From contig CM047431.1 of assembly GCA_026168455.1 (NCBI GenBank), positions 7,462,943 to 7,526,942 on the forward strand: a DNA stretch of 64,000 nt. Reading direction: 5' to 3'. Positions 12,011 to 23,701 of this stretch are shown one piece after another. Source of the DNA: Theocolax elegans (lineage: Eukaryota > Arthropoda > Insecta > Hymenoptera > Cerocephalidae). Position numbers and translations under genes: made by a program. Every line of letters begins with the position of its first letter. Within the stretch, counting starts at the first letter, position 1. Below the pieces are notes generated by a model that saw only the letters and a list, made by a program, of their open reading frames with translations, was not told the DNA's origin and did not search any database.

Positions 12011-12385
12011 TCATTTTCCTTTTTCATTTTTTATATACTAGTTATTTAGTGGGAGATTTTACCCAAATTTGTTGAGAATGCGTCGAAATTATGTTATATA
12101 ATATGTTGGACTGATTTTATTTACTTATTGTGTTTTTATACGTTTTTATAAGTTTATTAAGAGCGTTTTATAGTTTATATTATTATATTTTTATATTTTT
12201 ATACTTTCGTGCATGGTATATTTTTTATATTTTCATATATTGTTTATATTTTTATTTATATTGATATGCGGAGATAGTTGGCACTCATGCATTAAGCTTG
12301 TATAAGTTGTTTTTATATTATGTATTTTCACTGTTTTTGCCTTACGATGGTTTTTCCTCCTAGGCATAATAAATGCTTTCAAATC

Positions 12386-12593
12386 AAAATCTCTCTCTCT
12401 CATTCAAGCGCTCACACTCTATCAATCTCTTTCTCTCTCGCACGCGGTACCGGTGAAAGTCGGCGAGTCCACTCGCTCTGTCGTTTCACGGTAGCGCGTC
12501 TCTTTCTCCCCAGTATATCTCTCACCCATGCGATTACTCGGGACGAGCGTAATACTCTCTCTCTCTCTCTCTCTCTTTCTCACTCTTCTGCCA
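12386..12593 (+). repeat. TC-rich microsatellite region
   Basis: Runs of TC (about 12389-12400 and 12553-12576) are interspersed with GC-richer sequence. Short open frames on both strands are low-complexity Ser/Leu or Arg/Glu strings and are not genes. Confidence 0.6.
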
Positions 12594-12893
12594 GGCATCA
12601 ACGCAATTGAAAAATTATTGGATGCTATCAAGTTACCATCGCTGTCTAAGCAGGTGTTTTATGTTCGGCCATGGTCTCCACGTTTGAAACCTGTCGCCGA
12701 GGGTACTTTGTCTGCTCCTCCACGTAAAAGAGGTGTCATGTTTCGATTATTTTCGGCTGCAGCCAGAGATGCTGTAATCGACAAAGCACACCTTTTAAAG
12801 AAACAAATGGCTCGTAATATTTTCGGGGAGAAAGGTAAAAACTCCTTATTTCTACGACCGCTTTGGGCTAAACCTATTTTCGACTTTTGGTTG
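12594..12893 (+). pseudogene. LINE ORF1-like fragment
   Basis: A frame of about 100 residues runs from GINAIEKLLDAIKLP through VRPWSPRLKPVAEG to FRLFSAAARDAVI and LRPLWAKPIFD. The pattern resembles the RNA-binding part of some LINE ORF1 proteins, but I cannot name the family. The fragment is cut at 12894 by the Gypsy-1 LTR. The listed ATG at 12528 lies in the TC repeat and is unlikely to be its real start. Confidence 0.4.
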
Positions 12894-13929
12894 TGTAACG
12901 TGGTATTCGCGTACCCGATTAAATCAATTAATTAATGTAATTAATAAAAACCGTTGGGCCGCGTTGCCCAATACCGTGCACACAATTATTTATTTATTTA
13001 TCCGAACTGCGGGCTGTCGCCAGGAACGCGAGTTCGCTGAGACGATCGGTGTGGAGGATTCGGGCAATCCTCCTTGCCTCGACACGATTACTTTAAATTA
13101 ATAGGATGTCGGCGGGAGCGGGGAGAAAGATAAATACACAATGAATTAAAATAAAAATGAATATAACATTTATTTCGATATGTTAACAATTGGCCATCCA
13201 GGCCGTGTGCCGCGACAAAGGTTGTTTCGCGCGGGCGGAAGTGTCGGGAGTCAATCGGATCGAGATCCTCGCCTGCGGTTGACTTTACCCCGATCTCCTC
13301 TATTCGGGTACCGGCGTACCCGAATACAATCCCGAGGTCTCACACACACATACACTCGGGGTAATGGGGGGAACGCGCGGTAGTATATAATACACTTACC
13401 GGGGTGCGCCCCGTGGATGGCCCAGCCGATCCGTGTCCCTTTTGTCCTCCTGGGCAACGGAGGACGACGTCGGCTGCGGTGGTGGAAGGCGGCCCTGTGC
13501 CGCGGCGAGTGCCTCGCGATCCGCGTCCGCACTCACACAAACACTTCCCGTCCTTGTTCACACACACCAAATCACTCGCGGCTTACTCACGAGGATGTTC
13601 CGGGTAACCGATGGCTTTATTACGCCTCACGCGCCTTATTAGCCAAAACTATCTATCGGTCCGGATAAGTTTTGTCCGCCTCGAGCGGCGGATCGAGACG
13701 TACTGATTAGGCAATTGCCTAATTTCGAAAAAGGGATGAGAGTGGGAAACACACACACACTCTCGCGCTTTCATCCCTACGTACTATTGCGCGCGTAATT
13801 GTACACTTGATCGACGTAAACAAATGTCGTCGGTTGGCCTTGACATACCAAAGGCTCCGACGACTTACATTTAACATGAGTTTAAATGCTTTGTTCGCCG
13901 CGAATAGTTGTGTGACGATTTCCGTCACA
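12894..13929 (-). repeat. Gypsy-1 3' LTR
   Basis: About 1036 bp bounded by TGTAACG (TGTGACG in the relatives) and CGTCACA, so the ends are inverted and of TG..CA type. It carries the perfect palindrome ttaggcaattgcctaa (about 13707-13722), a 10-bp stem (13733-13742 with 13768-13777) and a CGTCGG/CCGACG stem around 13829-13865. Regulatory and polyadenylation signals would lie here. Several short GC-rich open frames inside it are not genes. Confidence 0.8.
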
Positions 13930-13946
13930 AAGCCCCCCCCCCCCTA
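13930..13946 (-). other. Gypsy-1 polypurine tract
   Basis: On the element strand this is CTAG, a run of 12 G and CTT, abutting the LTR terminus. It primes plus-strand DNA synthesis in Ty3/Gypsy elements. The position and purine content support the assignment. Confidence 0.75.
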
Positions 13947-14107
13947 GATTCTACTTTCCTCGGGAAGGCCGAGTCGAAAGAAGGCACAATCTATTCGCGA
14001 CCGCGCGCTGTACGCTTCTCTTCTTATCTTCAATTGGAGGCTGCTTCAATGATTCTTCGTGCTTCGTATGATATTGACGTGGCATACAGTCACCAGGCCC
14101 AGCCTTC

Positions 14108-14343
14108 GCTGACTGTTCTCACGTACGCCGATACATTTTCCCTACCGCTTTACATGGCAACCCGAGGTGGTACATATCCCTTCACATCGGATATGTGTAC
14201 CTCGGTCCGTTTCCGACCAGACTCTTCTAGTCTCAGAACTACTGGAGATAGTACTTCTTTAACTTCAAAGGGTCTGTCATACTTTGGTGCCAGTTTAGCA
14301 GACATGCTTTACGCACTTTAGGAAAGTGTACGGCCAATTTGAA
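14108..14343 (-). pseudogene. Gypsy-1 integrase C-terminal tail
   Basis: This matches the last 70 residues of Gypsy-2 pol (around 41811-41995: GPFEVKEVLSPVILRL and the VHISD region). At about 14335-14346 the alignment jumps to the segment ending SQAGPQGL. About 695 bp present in Gypsy-2 (roughly 42000-42697) are missing, removing the D,D,E catalytic core. Confidence 0.7.
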
Positions 14344-15258
14344 TCATAAGCCTTGAGGACCTGCTTGAGACATCTTACAGTTCTGACATATCAGACACCG
14401 TAAGACAAATTGGTGGGTATCGTGGTAGATACCTGGCCAATAGTAATCTCTTGCAACGCGTTCGTAAGTTTTTTCAATTCCCATGTGACCCATAGCTGGG
14501 TGGAAATGAGAATCTACTAAAACTCGGTTCCTCTGCTCTAAGGGTAGCACAAGACGCCAGACTTCCTCTCGTTCTGATACAGAGTCCAGGACTTTACCGC
14601 TTGTAAAACGATATAGCATATCATCCTCAATTTTCCACTCCGGAAATCTTCGAGGGCATGAGCGTACATCATTTAATCTAGCAATATACCATGTGTCTGT
14701 AATTACTTCAAACGAGGCAATCTCTTCTTCGTCGGGGTCTGGGTTGATGGCACGAGAAAGCGCGTCCGGGACATAGTGCAAGGCTCCTTTCTTATGCACT
14801 ATTTCAAAGTCCCATTGCTGCATTTCAAGTATCCATCGTGCCAACCTACCCGACGGCTCTCTGAGATTTTTGAGCCATTTGAGAGCACTATGGTCGGTCA
14901 CAGCCGTGAATCGATAGGCCTCAATATATGGTCTCAATCTCTTAATAGCCCATATGAGAGCCAAGCATTCTTTTTCCGTTGTCATGTAATTACGTTCAGC
15001 GCGATTTAATAATCGACTGACGTAGACAATCGGATGCTCGAAACCCTCGTCGTCCAGTTGCGTCAACACCGCACCTATTGCTAAGTCACTAGCGTCACTT
15101 TGGACGGTAAATGGCTTAGAAAAGTCTGGACGGGCTAGTACAGGCGCTTCAGCTAACGCAACTCTAAGCTGACAGAATGCCTCCTCCTGCTCCTCGCCCC
15201 AATCCCAAGCCTGGTCTTTACGCAGCAACTTGGTAAGGGGAGCTTTAATGTCAGCTTC
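14344..15258 (-). pseudogene. Gypsy-1 RNase H to integrase zinc domain (downstream copy)
   Basis: Minus-strand frame with QSDASDLAIGAVL (RNase H), HSALKWLKNL, HYVPDALSR, and the integrase HHCC-type domain HPAMGHMG ... CLICQNC. It stops right after SQAGPQGL because of the integrase deletion. Sequence 14514-15258 is the downstream copy of a block repeated at 15283-16030. The junction near 15258-15290 carries one- and two-base differences. Confidence 0.75.
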
Positions 15259-17378
15259 TCGATTAATGATCGAGAGTACCAGCTACTAAAACTCGGTTTC
15301 CTCTGCTCTAAGGGTAGCACAAGACGCCAGACTTCCTCTCGTTCTGATACAGAGTCCAGGACTTTACCGCTTGTAAAACGATATAGCATATCATCCTCAA
15401 TTTTCCACTCCGGAAATCTTCGAGGGCATGAGCGTACATCATTTAATCTAGCAATATACCATGTGTCTGTAATTACTTCAAACGAGGCAATCTCTTCTTC
15501 GTCGGGGTCTGGGTTGATGGCACGAGAAAGCGCGTCCGGGACATAGTGCAAGGCTCCTTTCTTATGCACTATTTCAAAGTCCCATTGCTGCATTTCAAGT
15601 ATCCATCGTGCCAACCTACCCGACGGCTCTCTGAGATTTTTGAGCCATTTGAGAGCACTATGGTCGGTCACAGCCGTGAATCGATAGGCCTCAATATATG
15701 GTCTCAATCTCTTAATAGCCCATATGAGAGCCAAGCATTCTTTTTCCGTTGTCATGTAATTACGTTCAGCGCGATTTAATAATCGACTGACGTAGACAAT
15801 CGGATGCTCGAAACCCTCGTCGTCCAGTTGCGTCAACACCGCACCTATTGCTAAGTCACTAGCGTCACTTTGGACGGTAAATGGCTTAGAAAAGTCTGGA
15901 CGGGCTAGTACAGGCGCTTCAGCTAACGCAACTCTAAGCTGACAGAATGCCTCCTCCTGCTCCTCGCCCCAATCCCAAGCCTGGTCTTTACGCAGCAACT
16001 TGGTAAGGGGAGCTTTAATGTCAGCTTCTCGATTAATGAATCGAGAGTACCAGCCTACCATCCCGAGAAAGGATCTCAGCTGTTTGACATTACGAGGAGT
16101 AGGGTAATTAAGGACTGGAGCGACTCGTTCCTCGTCAGGCCTCAAGACGTCCGCGTCCAATTTGTACCCAGGGAACGTTACGCTGGAACAACAGAACTCA
16201 CACTTCTCTCGATTCACTTCGAGTCCAGCGTCATTCAACGTCCTTAGTACGTATTCGAGCCATTTTAGATGGTCCTCAAAAGTTTCGGTAATGACGATCA
16301 AGTCGTCTAGATAACCAAACACATGAGGTACCACCTTACGCCCGAAAATTGCATCTATAAGCCGTGCAAAGGTCATAGGAGCATTCATGAGACCAAAAGG
16401 CATTCTCGTGAACTGCCACAGCCCCGACCCTGGTACAGCAAATGCAGTATAATGCCGGCTCGCCTCGGTCATTAATATTTGGAAGTACGTTTTCTTAAGA
16501 TCGATTTTTGATATATACCTTGCATTATGCAGCTTATCCAATATGGTATCCATGTTAGGAGTTGGATAAGAATCACGTTTTGTGACTGCATTAAGGTCTC
16601 GAAAATCGATACAGAAGCGATAACTTCCTTCGTCCATGCGAACGATGACCGGAGCAGCTGACCAATCACTCGCACTCGGTTCAATAATGCCCTTGTCAAA
16701 CATCTTTTTGACCTCACTCTGCGCAAATTCGAGGACCTTGGGAGACATACGTCTTGGCTTATGACGAACCGGTCTTGCACCAGGTTCAACCTCTATGTGG
16801 TGCTCCGTAAACGTCGTAAAGCCGTGGACGTCTCCCGAGGGCAAGAGTAGGCTTTCAACTAACTCTTTGACTTGTTTCCGCTGGTCGTCCTGTATCTCAA
16901 TTATACCAGCACATTCAGCGGAAATCCTCGAATCGATGTCATGAGCTGTATCTCTGACGAAGTGTCTCCAATCACTCTCGCCAATACGCCAGATAGCTTC
17001 GCCTAATTTGACTTCCATATTCCAATGTTGTAGAAAATCCATATCGAGAATGACGGAATGCTCAATATTCTCTACAATTCTCAGTTGGATATTGCCATCA
17101 AGGCCTTCTACACAGAATAGAATGTCGATTAGGCCAAGGACTTTAAGTGCTGGTCCAGCCACACCTTTCACGATAACCTTGACAGGTCTCCATTTAAACT
17201 TGTACTGTTCGACAACATCTGATCGTACAAGAGAGACCATGGCGCCAGGATCGAAAAGTGCTTTAAAGTCCTTTCCACCGAGTCGTACCAAAAAGAATAG
17301 CCGGTTATCCGATTGGATTCCAGCAATTATCTGATCGGTTTGACTATCGTCGTTAGGAGTCGATGCCGTGTGCGTCAT
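15153..17378 (-). pseudogene. Gypsy-1 pol: protease, reverse transcriptase, RNase H
   Basis: A 741-residue frame. Domains in order: protease with LFDPGAMVSLV near residue 42; reverse transcriptase with FCIDFRDLNAVTKRDSYP, KIDLKKTYFQI, RMPFGLMNAP and catalytic YLDD; RNase H with QSDASDLAIGAVL. The final 40 residues (after LPLEQRK) are out-of-frame sequence produced by the duplication junction. The protease has DPGA where Asp-Thr/Ser-Gly is usual. Its 5' end lies downstream of a run of 10 G (11 in Gypsy-2) that sets the frame relative to the linker ORF. As it stands it cannot give a complete Pol. Confidence 0.8.
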
Positions 17379-17472
17379 TTTAGACGTACTTCGTACGGCA
17401 TCTGCCCCCCCCCCTGAACTGTACTTCTCGGCAACGAGTTTGTACGGTTCATGTTATGCACACCATCGACAA

Positions 17473-17990
17473 CTACCTTCTCCACCAAGGGCTCGTTGTT
17501 GAGACAATTTCCTTCTCCACCAAGGGCTTCTTGTCCTCTTTACTAGGTGTGTCACAACGGGGTGACGATGAGCAACAACCAAGGTCGTTCACTCCGATGG
17601 TGCTAAGCGGCTGAGATAACGATCTCTTTACGCTTTCTTCACCAATAATATCTCTGCTATCAGAGTATATTTGCCTTTGGAGTTCCTTAGACCAATCTTT
17701 AGCCTCACGCTTTTGTTGGTCTAATAAGGTTCCTTGTTCTGTTTTACCTTGCAAAGCTCGGGTGGGATTGACAGGTTGTGTTCTAAGAACTTTTCCATCT
17801 GTCGAATCCCCAGAACGTTTAGGATCCTTACACTCAGACTTACTTTCAACACCAACTTCGGTCTGAGAGGGAATTTAATCGCCGTTAAGGACTTTAGAGA
17901 AGTCAGCAAATGATTTGCTAGACTTCTTAAAGAGTTTAGAGGGTTCTCCAACCTTAAACTCTTGCCCTTGTAAACCATGCGGTTTACTTA
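17473..17990 (-). pseudogene. Gypsy-1 gag-pol linker frame
   Basis: A Lys/Ser-rich frame between gag and pol ends SPWWRR at 17473. It matches Gypsy-2 45055-45580 closely, including GKTEQGTLLDQQKREAKDWS. It overlaps the pol frame in a different phase. No domain is recognised. In this copy extra indels near 17865-17880 break the upstream part. Confidence 0.55.
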
Positions 17991-18640
17991 CTGCAGTGCA
18001 GGAGGCCCGGGGCAGCTCGGGTGCCCTGCGTTCAGGTTTCCCACGTTTTGGAGGAATCTGACGCAGTTAGGACATGTTTGGAGTGTAACGACACTAGTTC
18101 CACACAGCTGGCACTCCTTTGCTACCAATTCGGCTCGGGCAATCCGACTACCTATGACCGACTTTTTGGCATGTGAAACACACGCCGACAAAGTTGGTGC
18201 TCAGGTTCGTTGGATTTACTGCCGTCGCCTGTGGTTGCACATACCTCACCAGTTTTTGTGCCATTTGTGGGACAAAAGCATTTTGCTGGGGCAGTTGAGA
18301 ATTCTTCAAAACACGTCTTTCTCTTTTGCCCGAGCTCTGTTTTTGTTGCCCAGGTGACTGTTGAGAAACAGGCACATACGATACGGATTTCAAATTGTGA
18401 GCACTCACTCCATTATTCGATTTGCCGTATCGTTTCTGAAAACTATTAGCGACGTTGGAAGTACCGTACACAGCGGCTGCTTCGTATTCGCTTGAAGAAG
18501 AGTTTGGCGAGTTTTTCGCACTTTTCTTGCTCTTCTTCTTAATAGTTTTCTTCGTCGACTGTTTATCCGCATGAGAAGACTCATCCTTACTCTTTTCGGT
18601 AACAGTCGCCACTTTGCCGTGGAAGCCAACCTTTTCCAAA
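17988..18640 (-). pseudogene. Gypsy-1 gag C-terminal part
   Basis: This holds the Lys/Ser-rich tail of Gag and the CFTCQKVGHR knuckle, then a TAG where Gypsy-2 has Ser (TCG). Further down, about 52 bp encoding the second knuckle are lost between two ttcgg repeats (near 18129). The third Cys cluster (CQLCGTS) remains. The 5' end is cut at about 18640, where unrelated AT-rich DNA starts. Gag packages RNA and forms the particle; this copy cannot. Confidence 0.7.
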
Positions 18641-20438
18641 ATATGTGTCCGAACGTATTTTTTTCCGCTATTTCCGAATCAGATGACACATTTTACGTGT
18701 CTCGCGTCTACTTTTAAATATGGCGGCTAAAAGTAGAAAAAAATGTAAATTCTTAAAGATTTTTTCAAATAATGGTAAATTTGAACAAAATGCCATTTAC
18801 GTTAGGTTTAACGTTCTTGATCTGGTGGTATAATCAATTTTACTACCAGAAAATACCCATAGTGAAAGAAAATTCAACATAGCGGGCCCAAGATGAAGGC
18901 CACAAACATACATAAAATGTCGATTTACACAAAATTAACCAATTTGTACCAAATTTGGAATTTGAGGGTATTTGAGGTCATTGATCTAATCTGAACTCAG
19001 GTTAAAATTCAAGATGGCGGATCCACCATTTTCACAAAATCTGGTATGCAAGGGATTTTGGCATCGCCAATCGTGAATATTAATTTTATTTTGTGAACAT
19101 TGAACATGGCGGATTACACTAAATTTGGTTTACAAAGGTTTTCGAACTCGCTAATCAAGAATCTGAAGTCAGAATTGTAAAATCGTAGATGGTATATGCA
19201 ATATGACAGTTGTTAGATGTTACATTACATTGAATTAGAGTAATAGACATGTATTATAATAATTAATAAAAAATATTAATTCTTAATTATTAAAATATAT
19301 TTTTGTTTATACATTCTTTGGAAAAAGTCAATGCCCAGTCTTTTTTAAGTGAAATGTTGGAGAATGCCTTGGAAAAATGTAGTAAGTTTTAATAGGTAAA
19401 AAGTGTCTACTAAATGATTACAGAAAATAACATGGAATTATATTTTACTTAAGTCAATCCAAAATATTTAAGAAGGTTGTCAATTGATTTTATTATCGAT
19501 ATAAGTAAACAAGATGGTGATTTGACCTTGTTATTAATGCATTTTAATTCAAAATATAACTTTAAAAGTGTTTGGTTAGGTTTCTTGCATACATATTATT
19601 CTCCTATTTATTAACACGTTAACGTAGAATTAAGTCGTAACTAATATAAGCCGCTGAGAAATGGGTTAAAAGTGTATTTCAACACATGAATCTAAAAAAT
19701 GGGCGATCACTGTGTTAAAAAGCGTTTCATTTACTACTTAAAAAAAGCTAAGAAAAATATTTATTAGTAGCGTAAACGAAGACGGCTAGAGTATTTAATA
19801 CCTATTAAATGTTTTGTATTTCTACTATTCATTTTTTAATACATACTAGCTATGAACGCTCGCTTCGCTCGCGATTTACATATACTGATGTTATGACAAA
19901 TATGAAAAATTTTTACATAATTGTGCACAACCGTATAACGGAAGTGTCTTATATTTTTGTCATCGAAAAAAGTGTTGTTCCTCAAATATCTCAAAAAGTT
20001 GTCCATCAATTTGATTGAAATTTTAAGGTTATATTCTTTATCATTTGGGAACTTTATAGTCCTATTTCCAGTTATAATGATATTTACAGGTTCATAAATA
20101 CAGTTATTCTTCAACAACTCAAAAACTTGAGGTTCTACAAAAAAATTTAAATGGACGAAATATTCGTTTCAAAATTACAAAACATTTTCTATGAAATACT
20201 TTGCAATTGGAAACGAATTTCTTTAGATAAACATATAAAAACGCTTAAAAAAATGCTAAATGATCAATAATACACGTATTTTTGTAATAAATGAAAAACT
20301 TCAAATTCTACATAAAAACTTTATATAGACGAAGTGTTTGTTTTAAAATTCCAAAACTTTTTTCTATTGAACATTCTGCAGTTCGAAAAAAAATTTGATT
20401 AAATATCAAGTATAATTAATATAATATATATATCATAT
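18641..20438. other. AT-rich DNA with 'atggcgg' repeat family
   Basis: No gene is seen. Around 18719, 19012 and 19103 lie diverged units with atggcgga followed by caaaatttggtttacaaagg-type text. They resemble units at 28900-29060 and 32820-33180, so they belong to one dispersed repeat family. A motif gctcgcttcgctcgc occurs at about 19858 and again at about 61224, suggesting another shared repeat end. Confidence 0.5.
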
Positions 20439-21327
20439 TATATAACATAATATAATTAATATAACATATATATCAGTTATATGTTACTTAAATTCCATAA
20501 TCAGTTTCAGCAATTGAAAGTTCTGAAATCAAAACAGACTAATCGATAAGTATTTTCTACTATCCCACAAATTTGTATTTTAATTAAATATTTTTATATA
20601 TTAGGTACTATATATTTTTATATATGAGATCACTACATAACCGCAAAATATCGACAAAACAATTTGAGTCCGCATCAGTTCACACATATGTTTACATATT
20701 TATATATTATAGTTTATAAATTATATAAATAGTCAATATAATAAATTAATTATGAAGTAAAAATTAAAACAGTTGACAGTATTATAAATCTAATCATGTA
20801 AATTTGAATAAGGTTATTATATTTTAGGTTATTCGATAGAATAACGTATATAAAACCAATAACCCTATATCCAATAACTTAATATAACATAATATAATTA
20901 ATATAACATATATATCAGTTATATGTTACTTAAATTCCATAATCAGTTTCAGCAATTGAAAGTTCTGAAATCAAAACAGACTAATCGATAAGTATTTTCT
21001 ACTATCCCACAAATTTGTATTTTAATTAAATATTTTTATATATTAGGTACTATATATATTTTTATATATGAGATCACTACATAACCGCAAAATATCGACA
21101 AAACAATTTGAGTCCGCATCAGTTCACACATATGTTTACATATTTATATATTATAGTTTATAAATTATATAAATAGTCAATATAATAAATTAATTATGAA
21201 GTAAAAATTAAAACAGTTGACAGTATTATAAATCTAATCATGTAAATTTGAATAAGGTTATTATATTTTAGGTTATTCGATAGAATAACGTATATAAAAC
21301 CAATAACCCTATATCCAATAACCGAAT
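20439..21327. repeat. Tandem duplication, 442-bp unit
   Basis: The block starting at the aacataatataatt stretch near 20441 is repeated from about 20884. The copies are identical apart from a two-base TA difference (near 20610/21055). The unit is AT-rich and non-coding. Confidence 0.8.
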
Positions 21328-21352
21328 ATCCGGGCTAACCTCTCTACGGGGA

Positions 21353-21452
21353 TAAATTCACTCTTACGTTATAATATTAATGAGGGATGAATCATTCTAA
21401 GATCATTCAAAGGACCGGAGGTCAATTAATATTATAACCTAAAAGTGTGATT
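21353..21452. repeat. 100-bp hairpin (MITE-like)
   Basis: Arms cactcttacgttataatatt and its near complement aatattataacctaaaagtg flank a 45-bp loop. It may be a short non-autonomous element. No further similarity in the window was noticed. Confidence 0.5.
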
Positions 21453-21648
21453 TACAATTCTTGGCCAAATACAATTTTTGTCATTTGTACGCATAAGTAC
21501 CTTATAAATTATTAAATTAAATAATCAATATAATAAATTAATCATTGAGTACAAATTAAAACAGTTGACAGTATCATAAATTGTAATTTTTTTTAATTTA
21601 ATAAAATGATAAAAATGTTATATGTAATATATTTAAAAAAAATGAAGG

Positions 21649-21740
21649 TCTCGAACAGCTTCTAACCCGAGACCTTTTGAATAACAGTTGCATATAGCGT
21701 GCGCCTTAGCGCTCACGGTTACCGCATCTATACGCTGTTA
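21649..21740 (-). other. tRNA-like relic (SINE head or pseudo-tRNA)
   Basis: On the minus strand the text gagcgctaaggcgcacgct resembles a tRNA D-arm/A-box of the Leu/Ser type, and ggtctcgggttagaag resembles a degenerate T-arm/B-box about 45 bp further on. The T-loop lacks the standard TTCGA in register and no acceptor stem forms cleanly. I read it as a decayed tRNA-derived sequence, not a working tRNA. Confidence 0.35.
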
Positions 21741-22394
21741 AAATATCAGAATTTGTATTTAAGTTGTGCCTCCTGGTGTGGGGCTTACGGTTAAGGATTT
21801 ATTTTTTTTAATGTTACTCATTTGAATTTTGGCTTATTTATTAATTTAGAATTTTAATTAATTTTTTTATAATTTATAAATAAAACAGAATTTGTCAGAT
21901 GTTTTGAATGTAGTCATATACTTATTGTCGAGTTCGTACTTCCCGCCGGAGTAGGAACTAACCTGAAGATAGTCGAAAGATTTCGTGCATGCTTCGTATG
22001 CCAGTAATACATAGTCCATTTCTCATAAATGTTTTTTTAATCTTTTAAATAAATTTATGATTTTTTAAACATTTTAACGTTGGTTCAATTATAAATAGAA
22101 AAGGTTCAATTAAAAATTTCAAAAATATATTTAGAAATACGTTGATTAGTATTTTTTTATTGCATATAATTAATATTTGCAGGCTGGCGTAAGGGATGTC
22201 CGACAATATTTTATTATTTAACTAACTATTTATTAATTTTTCAATGCATTTAATGCTTGAGCAAATTAAACAAAGTCTTGATTTATCTTTTGCCAGCTTG
22301 AGCTAATTAAAATACGTATTAATTTCTTTTTCTTATTTATTATGATAAATACAATAAGAACTTAAATATTCCTAAAACTTTTTTAGGACTTGTT
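21741..22394. other. AT-rich DNA, no gene seen
   Basis: The stretch has no open frame with recognisable motifs and no clear repeat, apart from a short GC-richer patch at 21928-22010. Confidence 0.6.
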
Positions 22395-23438
22395 GATTTA
22401 ACAGCTGATAATAATACCAATGAAAAAGAACTTGACGAATTAAAACATATTAAAATATTATCAAATTTAAAGGAATCAGAAAGAAAAAGAGCGTATAAAG
22501 AAAAAATGACAGATGAAATGAAAATAAAGGAAGCTGTAACAAAAAGAGAGGATAAGGTAAAAATGACCAATGAAATGAAAATAAAGGAAGCTGAAAGAAA
22601 ATGAGCGAATAGAGATAAAATGACGAATGAAATGAAAGTAAAGGAAGCTGAAAGAAAAAGAGCGGATAGAGCTGACATAACGAATGAAATGAAAATAAAG
22701 GAAGCTGAAAGAAAAAAAGCACATAGAGCAGAAATGACGGACGAAATGAAAATAAAGGAAGCTGAAAGAAAAAGAATGAAAAGAGCAGAAATGACAAATG
22801 AAATGAAAATAAAGGACGCTGATAGAAAAAGAGCGGATAGAATAGAAACGACGAACGAAATGAAAATAAAGGAAGCTGAAAGAAAAAGAGCACATACAGC
22901 AGAAATGACGAATGAAATGAAAATAAAGGAAGCTGAAAGAAAAAGAGCGGATAGAGCTGAAATGACGAATGAAATGAAAATAAAGAAAGCTGAAAGAAAA
23001 AAAGCACATAGAGCAGAAATGACGAACGAAATGAAAATAAAGGAAGCTGAAAGAAAAAGAATGAAAAGAGCAAAAATGACGAATGAAATGAAAATAAAGG
23101 AAGCTGAAAGAAAAAAAGCACATAGAGCAGAAATGACGCACGAAATAAAAATAGAATTGACAAATGAAATGAAAATAAAGGAATCTGATAGAAAACTGAA
23201 AGAAAAAAAAACGAAAAAAACAGAAATGACGAATGACATAAAGGTAAATGAAGTAAAGAAAAGTAAAATGTATTATAATAGTATGACAATACAACTAAAA
23301 ACAAAACAAAATGAACATAAGAAATTAAAAGAAAATAAAAGAAAAGCAAACACAGAATTAGAATATGATACGAAAGATATAAATTCAAAAATAGGTTTAA
23401 TTGCAAATATAGCTTTTTTGAAAACACCATCGAATTAA
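22395..23438 (+). pseudogene. Helitron replicase/helicase N-terminal 19-residue repeat region
   Basis: The frame carries about 13 copies of a 19-residue unit with consensus MTNEMKIKEAERKRADRAE (57 bp each), strongly charged and probably helical. Helitron Rep/helicase proteins of arthropods often have a Lys/Arg/Glu repeat here, just before a zinc-finger region, and a zinc-finger region does follow. There is one in-frame TGA at 22602-22604. At 23414-23419 a run of six T shifts the frame; the duplicate copy has seven T there and stays open. The long minus-strand frames over this region mirror the repeat and are not genes. Confidence 0.6.
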
Positions 23439-23701
23439 ATTTTTTAGGAAGTTTAAATAATCATTGTAATTTCTGTAAAGCAATACACTTCAAGAATGAA
23501 ATCTCACATGATAAAAAATATACTAACTGTTGTCATAAAAATAAAATATTTTTAAATAATGATAACTCATATCCAAAAGAATTAAAAAATTTATTATTTC
23601 AAAATACTTCAATAAGTACAAATTATAAAAAAAATATACGGGGATACAATAATTCTTTTGCATTTATACGTAGCTTTATCAAGAACAACATCAAAGGATA
23701 A
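23426..23701 (+). pseudogene. Helitron-like zinc-finger segment
   Basis: The frame reads HCNFCKAIHFKNE, then NCCHKNKIFL, then a Pro/Leu-rich stretch and NIRGYNNSFAF. The pattern C-x2-C-x-A-x-H-F-x-E ... CC ... N-I-R-x-Y-N is what I know from the region before the Rep domain of Helitron proteins. It is followed at once by the C-terminal end of the helicase in another frame. The whole Rep domain and most of the helicase are gone. Confidence 0.6.

Larger units (their letters stand above)
8997..12385 (+). mobile_element. LINE-B: 5'-truncated non-LTR retrotransposon with internal duplication
   Basis: The element begins directly after the TC tail of LINE-A with no endonuclease, so it is 5'-truncated. 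It includes a reverse transcriptase frame, a duplicated block (about 9967-10810 and 10811-11655), the C-terminal region, and a 370-bp AT-rich 3' UTR ending at AATAAA near 12367 followed by TC repeats. Its coding sequence resembles the partial element at 63305-64000 more than LINE-A. Confidence 0.75.
12894..18640 (-). mobile_element. Gypsy-1: 5'-truncated Ty3/Gypsy retrotransposon
   Basis: On the minus strand this reads partial gag, linker frame, pol, polypurine tract and 3' LTR. It is the same family as Gypsy-2 (37842-52270), with protein segments almost identical. It is missing everything upstream of the last part of gag, most of the integrase core, one zinc knuckle and the 5' LTR, and part of pol is tandemly duplicated. 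It has no room for the extra ORF found in Gypsy-2. The element is dead. Confidence 0.85.

Noticed and set aside
12528..12935. Signal-peptide protein starting MRLLGTSVILSLSLSL
   Set aside because: The hydrophobic start is translation of the TC repeat, and the end runs into the Gypsy LTR; only the middle 100 residues look like element-coded protein.
13180..13668. Several GC-rich frames inside the Gypsy-1 LTR (and 38097-38803 in the Gypsy-2 LTR)
   Set aside because: LTR sequence with high GC is open by chance; frames on both strands overlap and none has a domain.
22340..23430. Three long minus-strand frames (up to 326 residues, Phe/Leu/Ser-rich)
   Set aside because: They mirror the 57-bp repeat of the plus-strand Helitron gene. 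Every frame is open because the repeat is stop-free.
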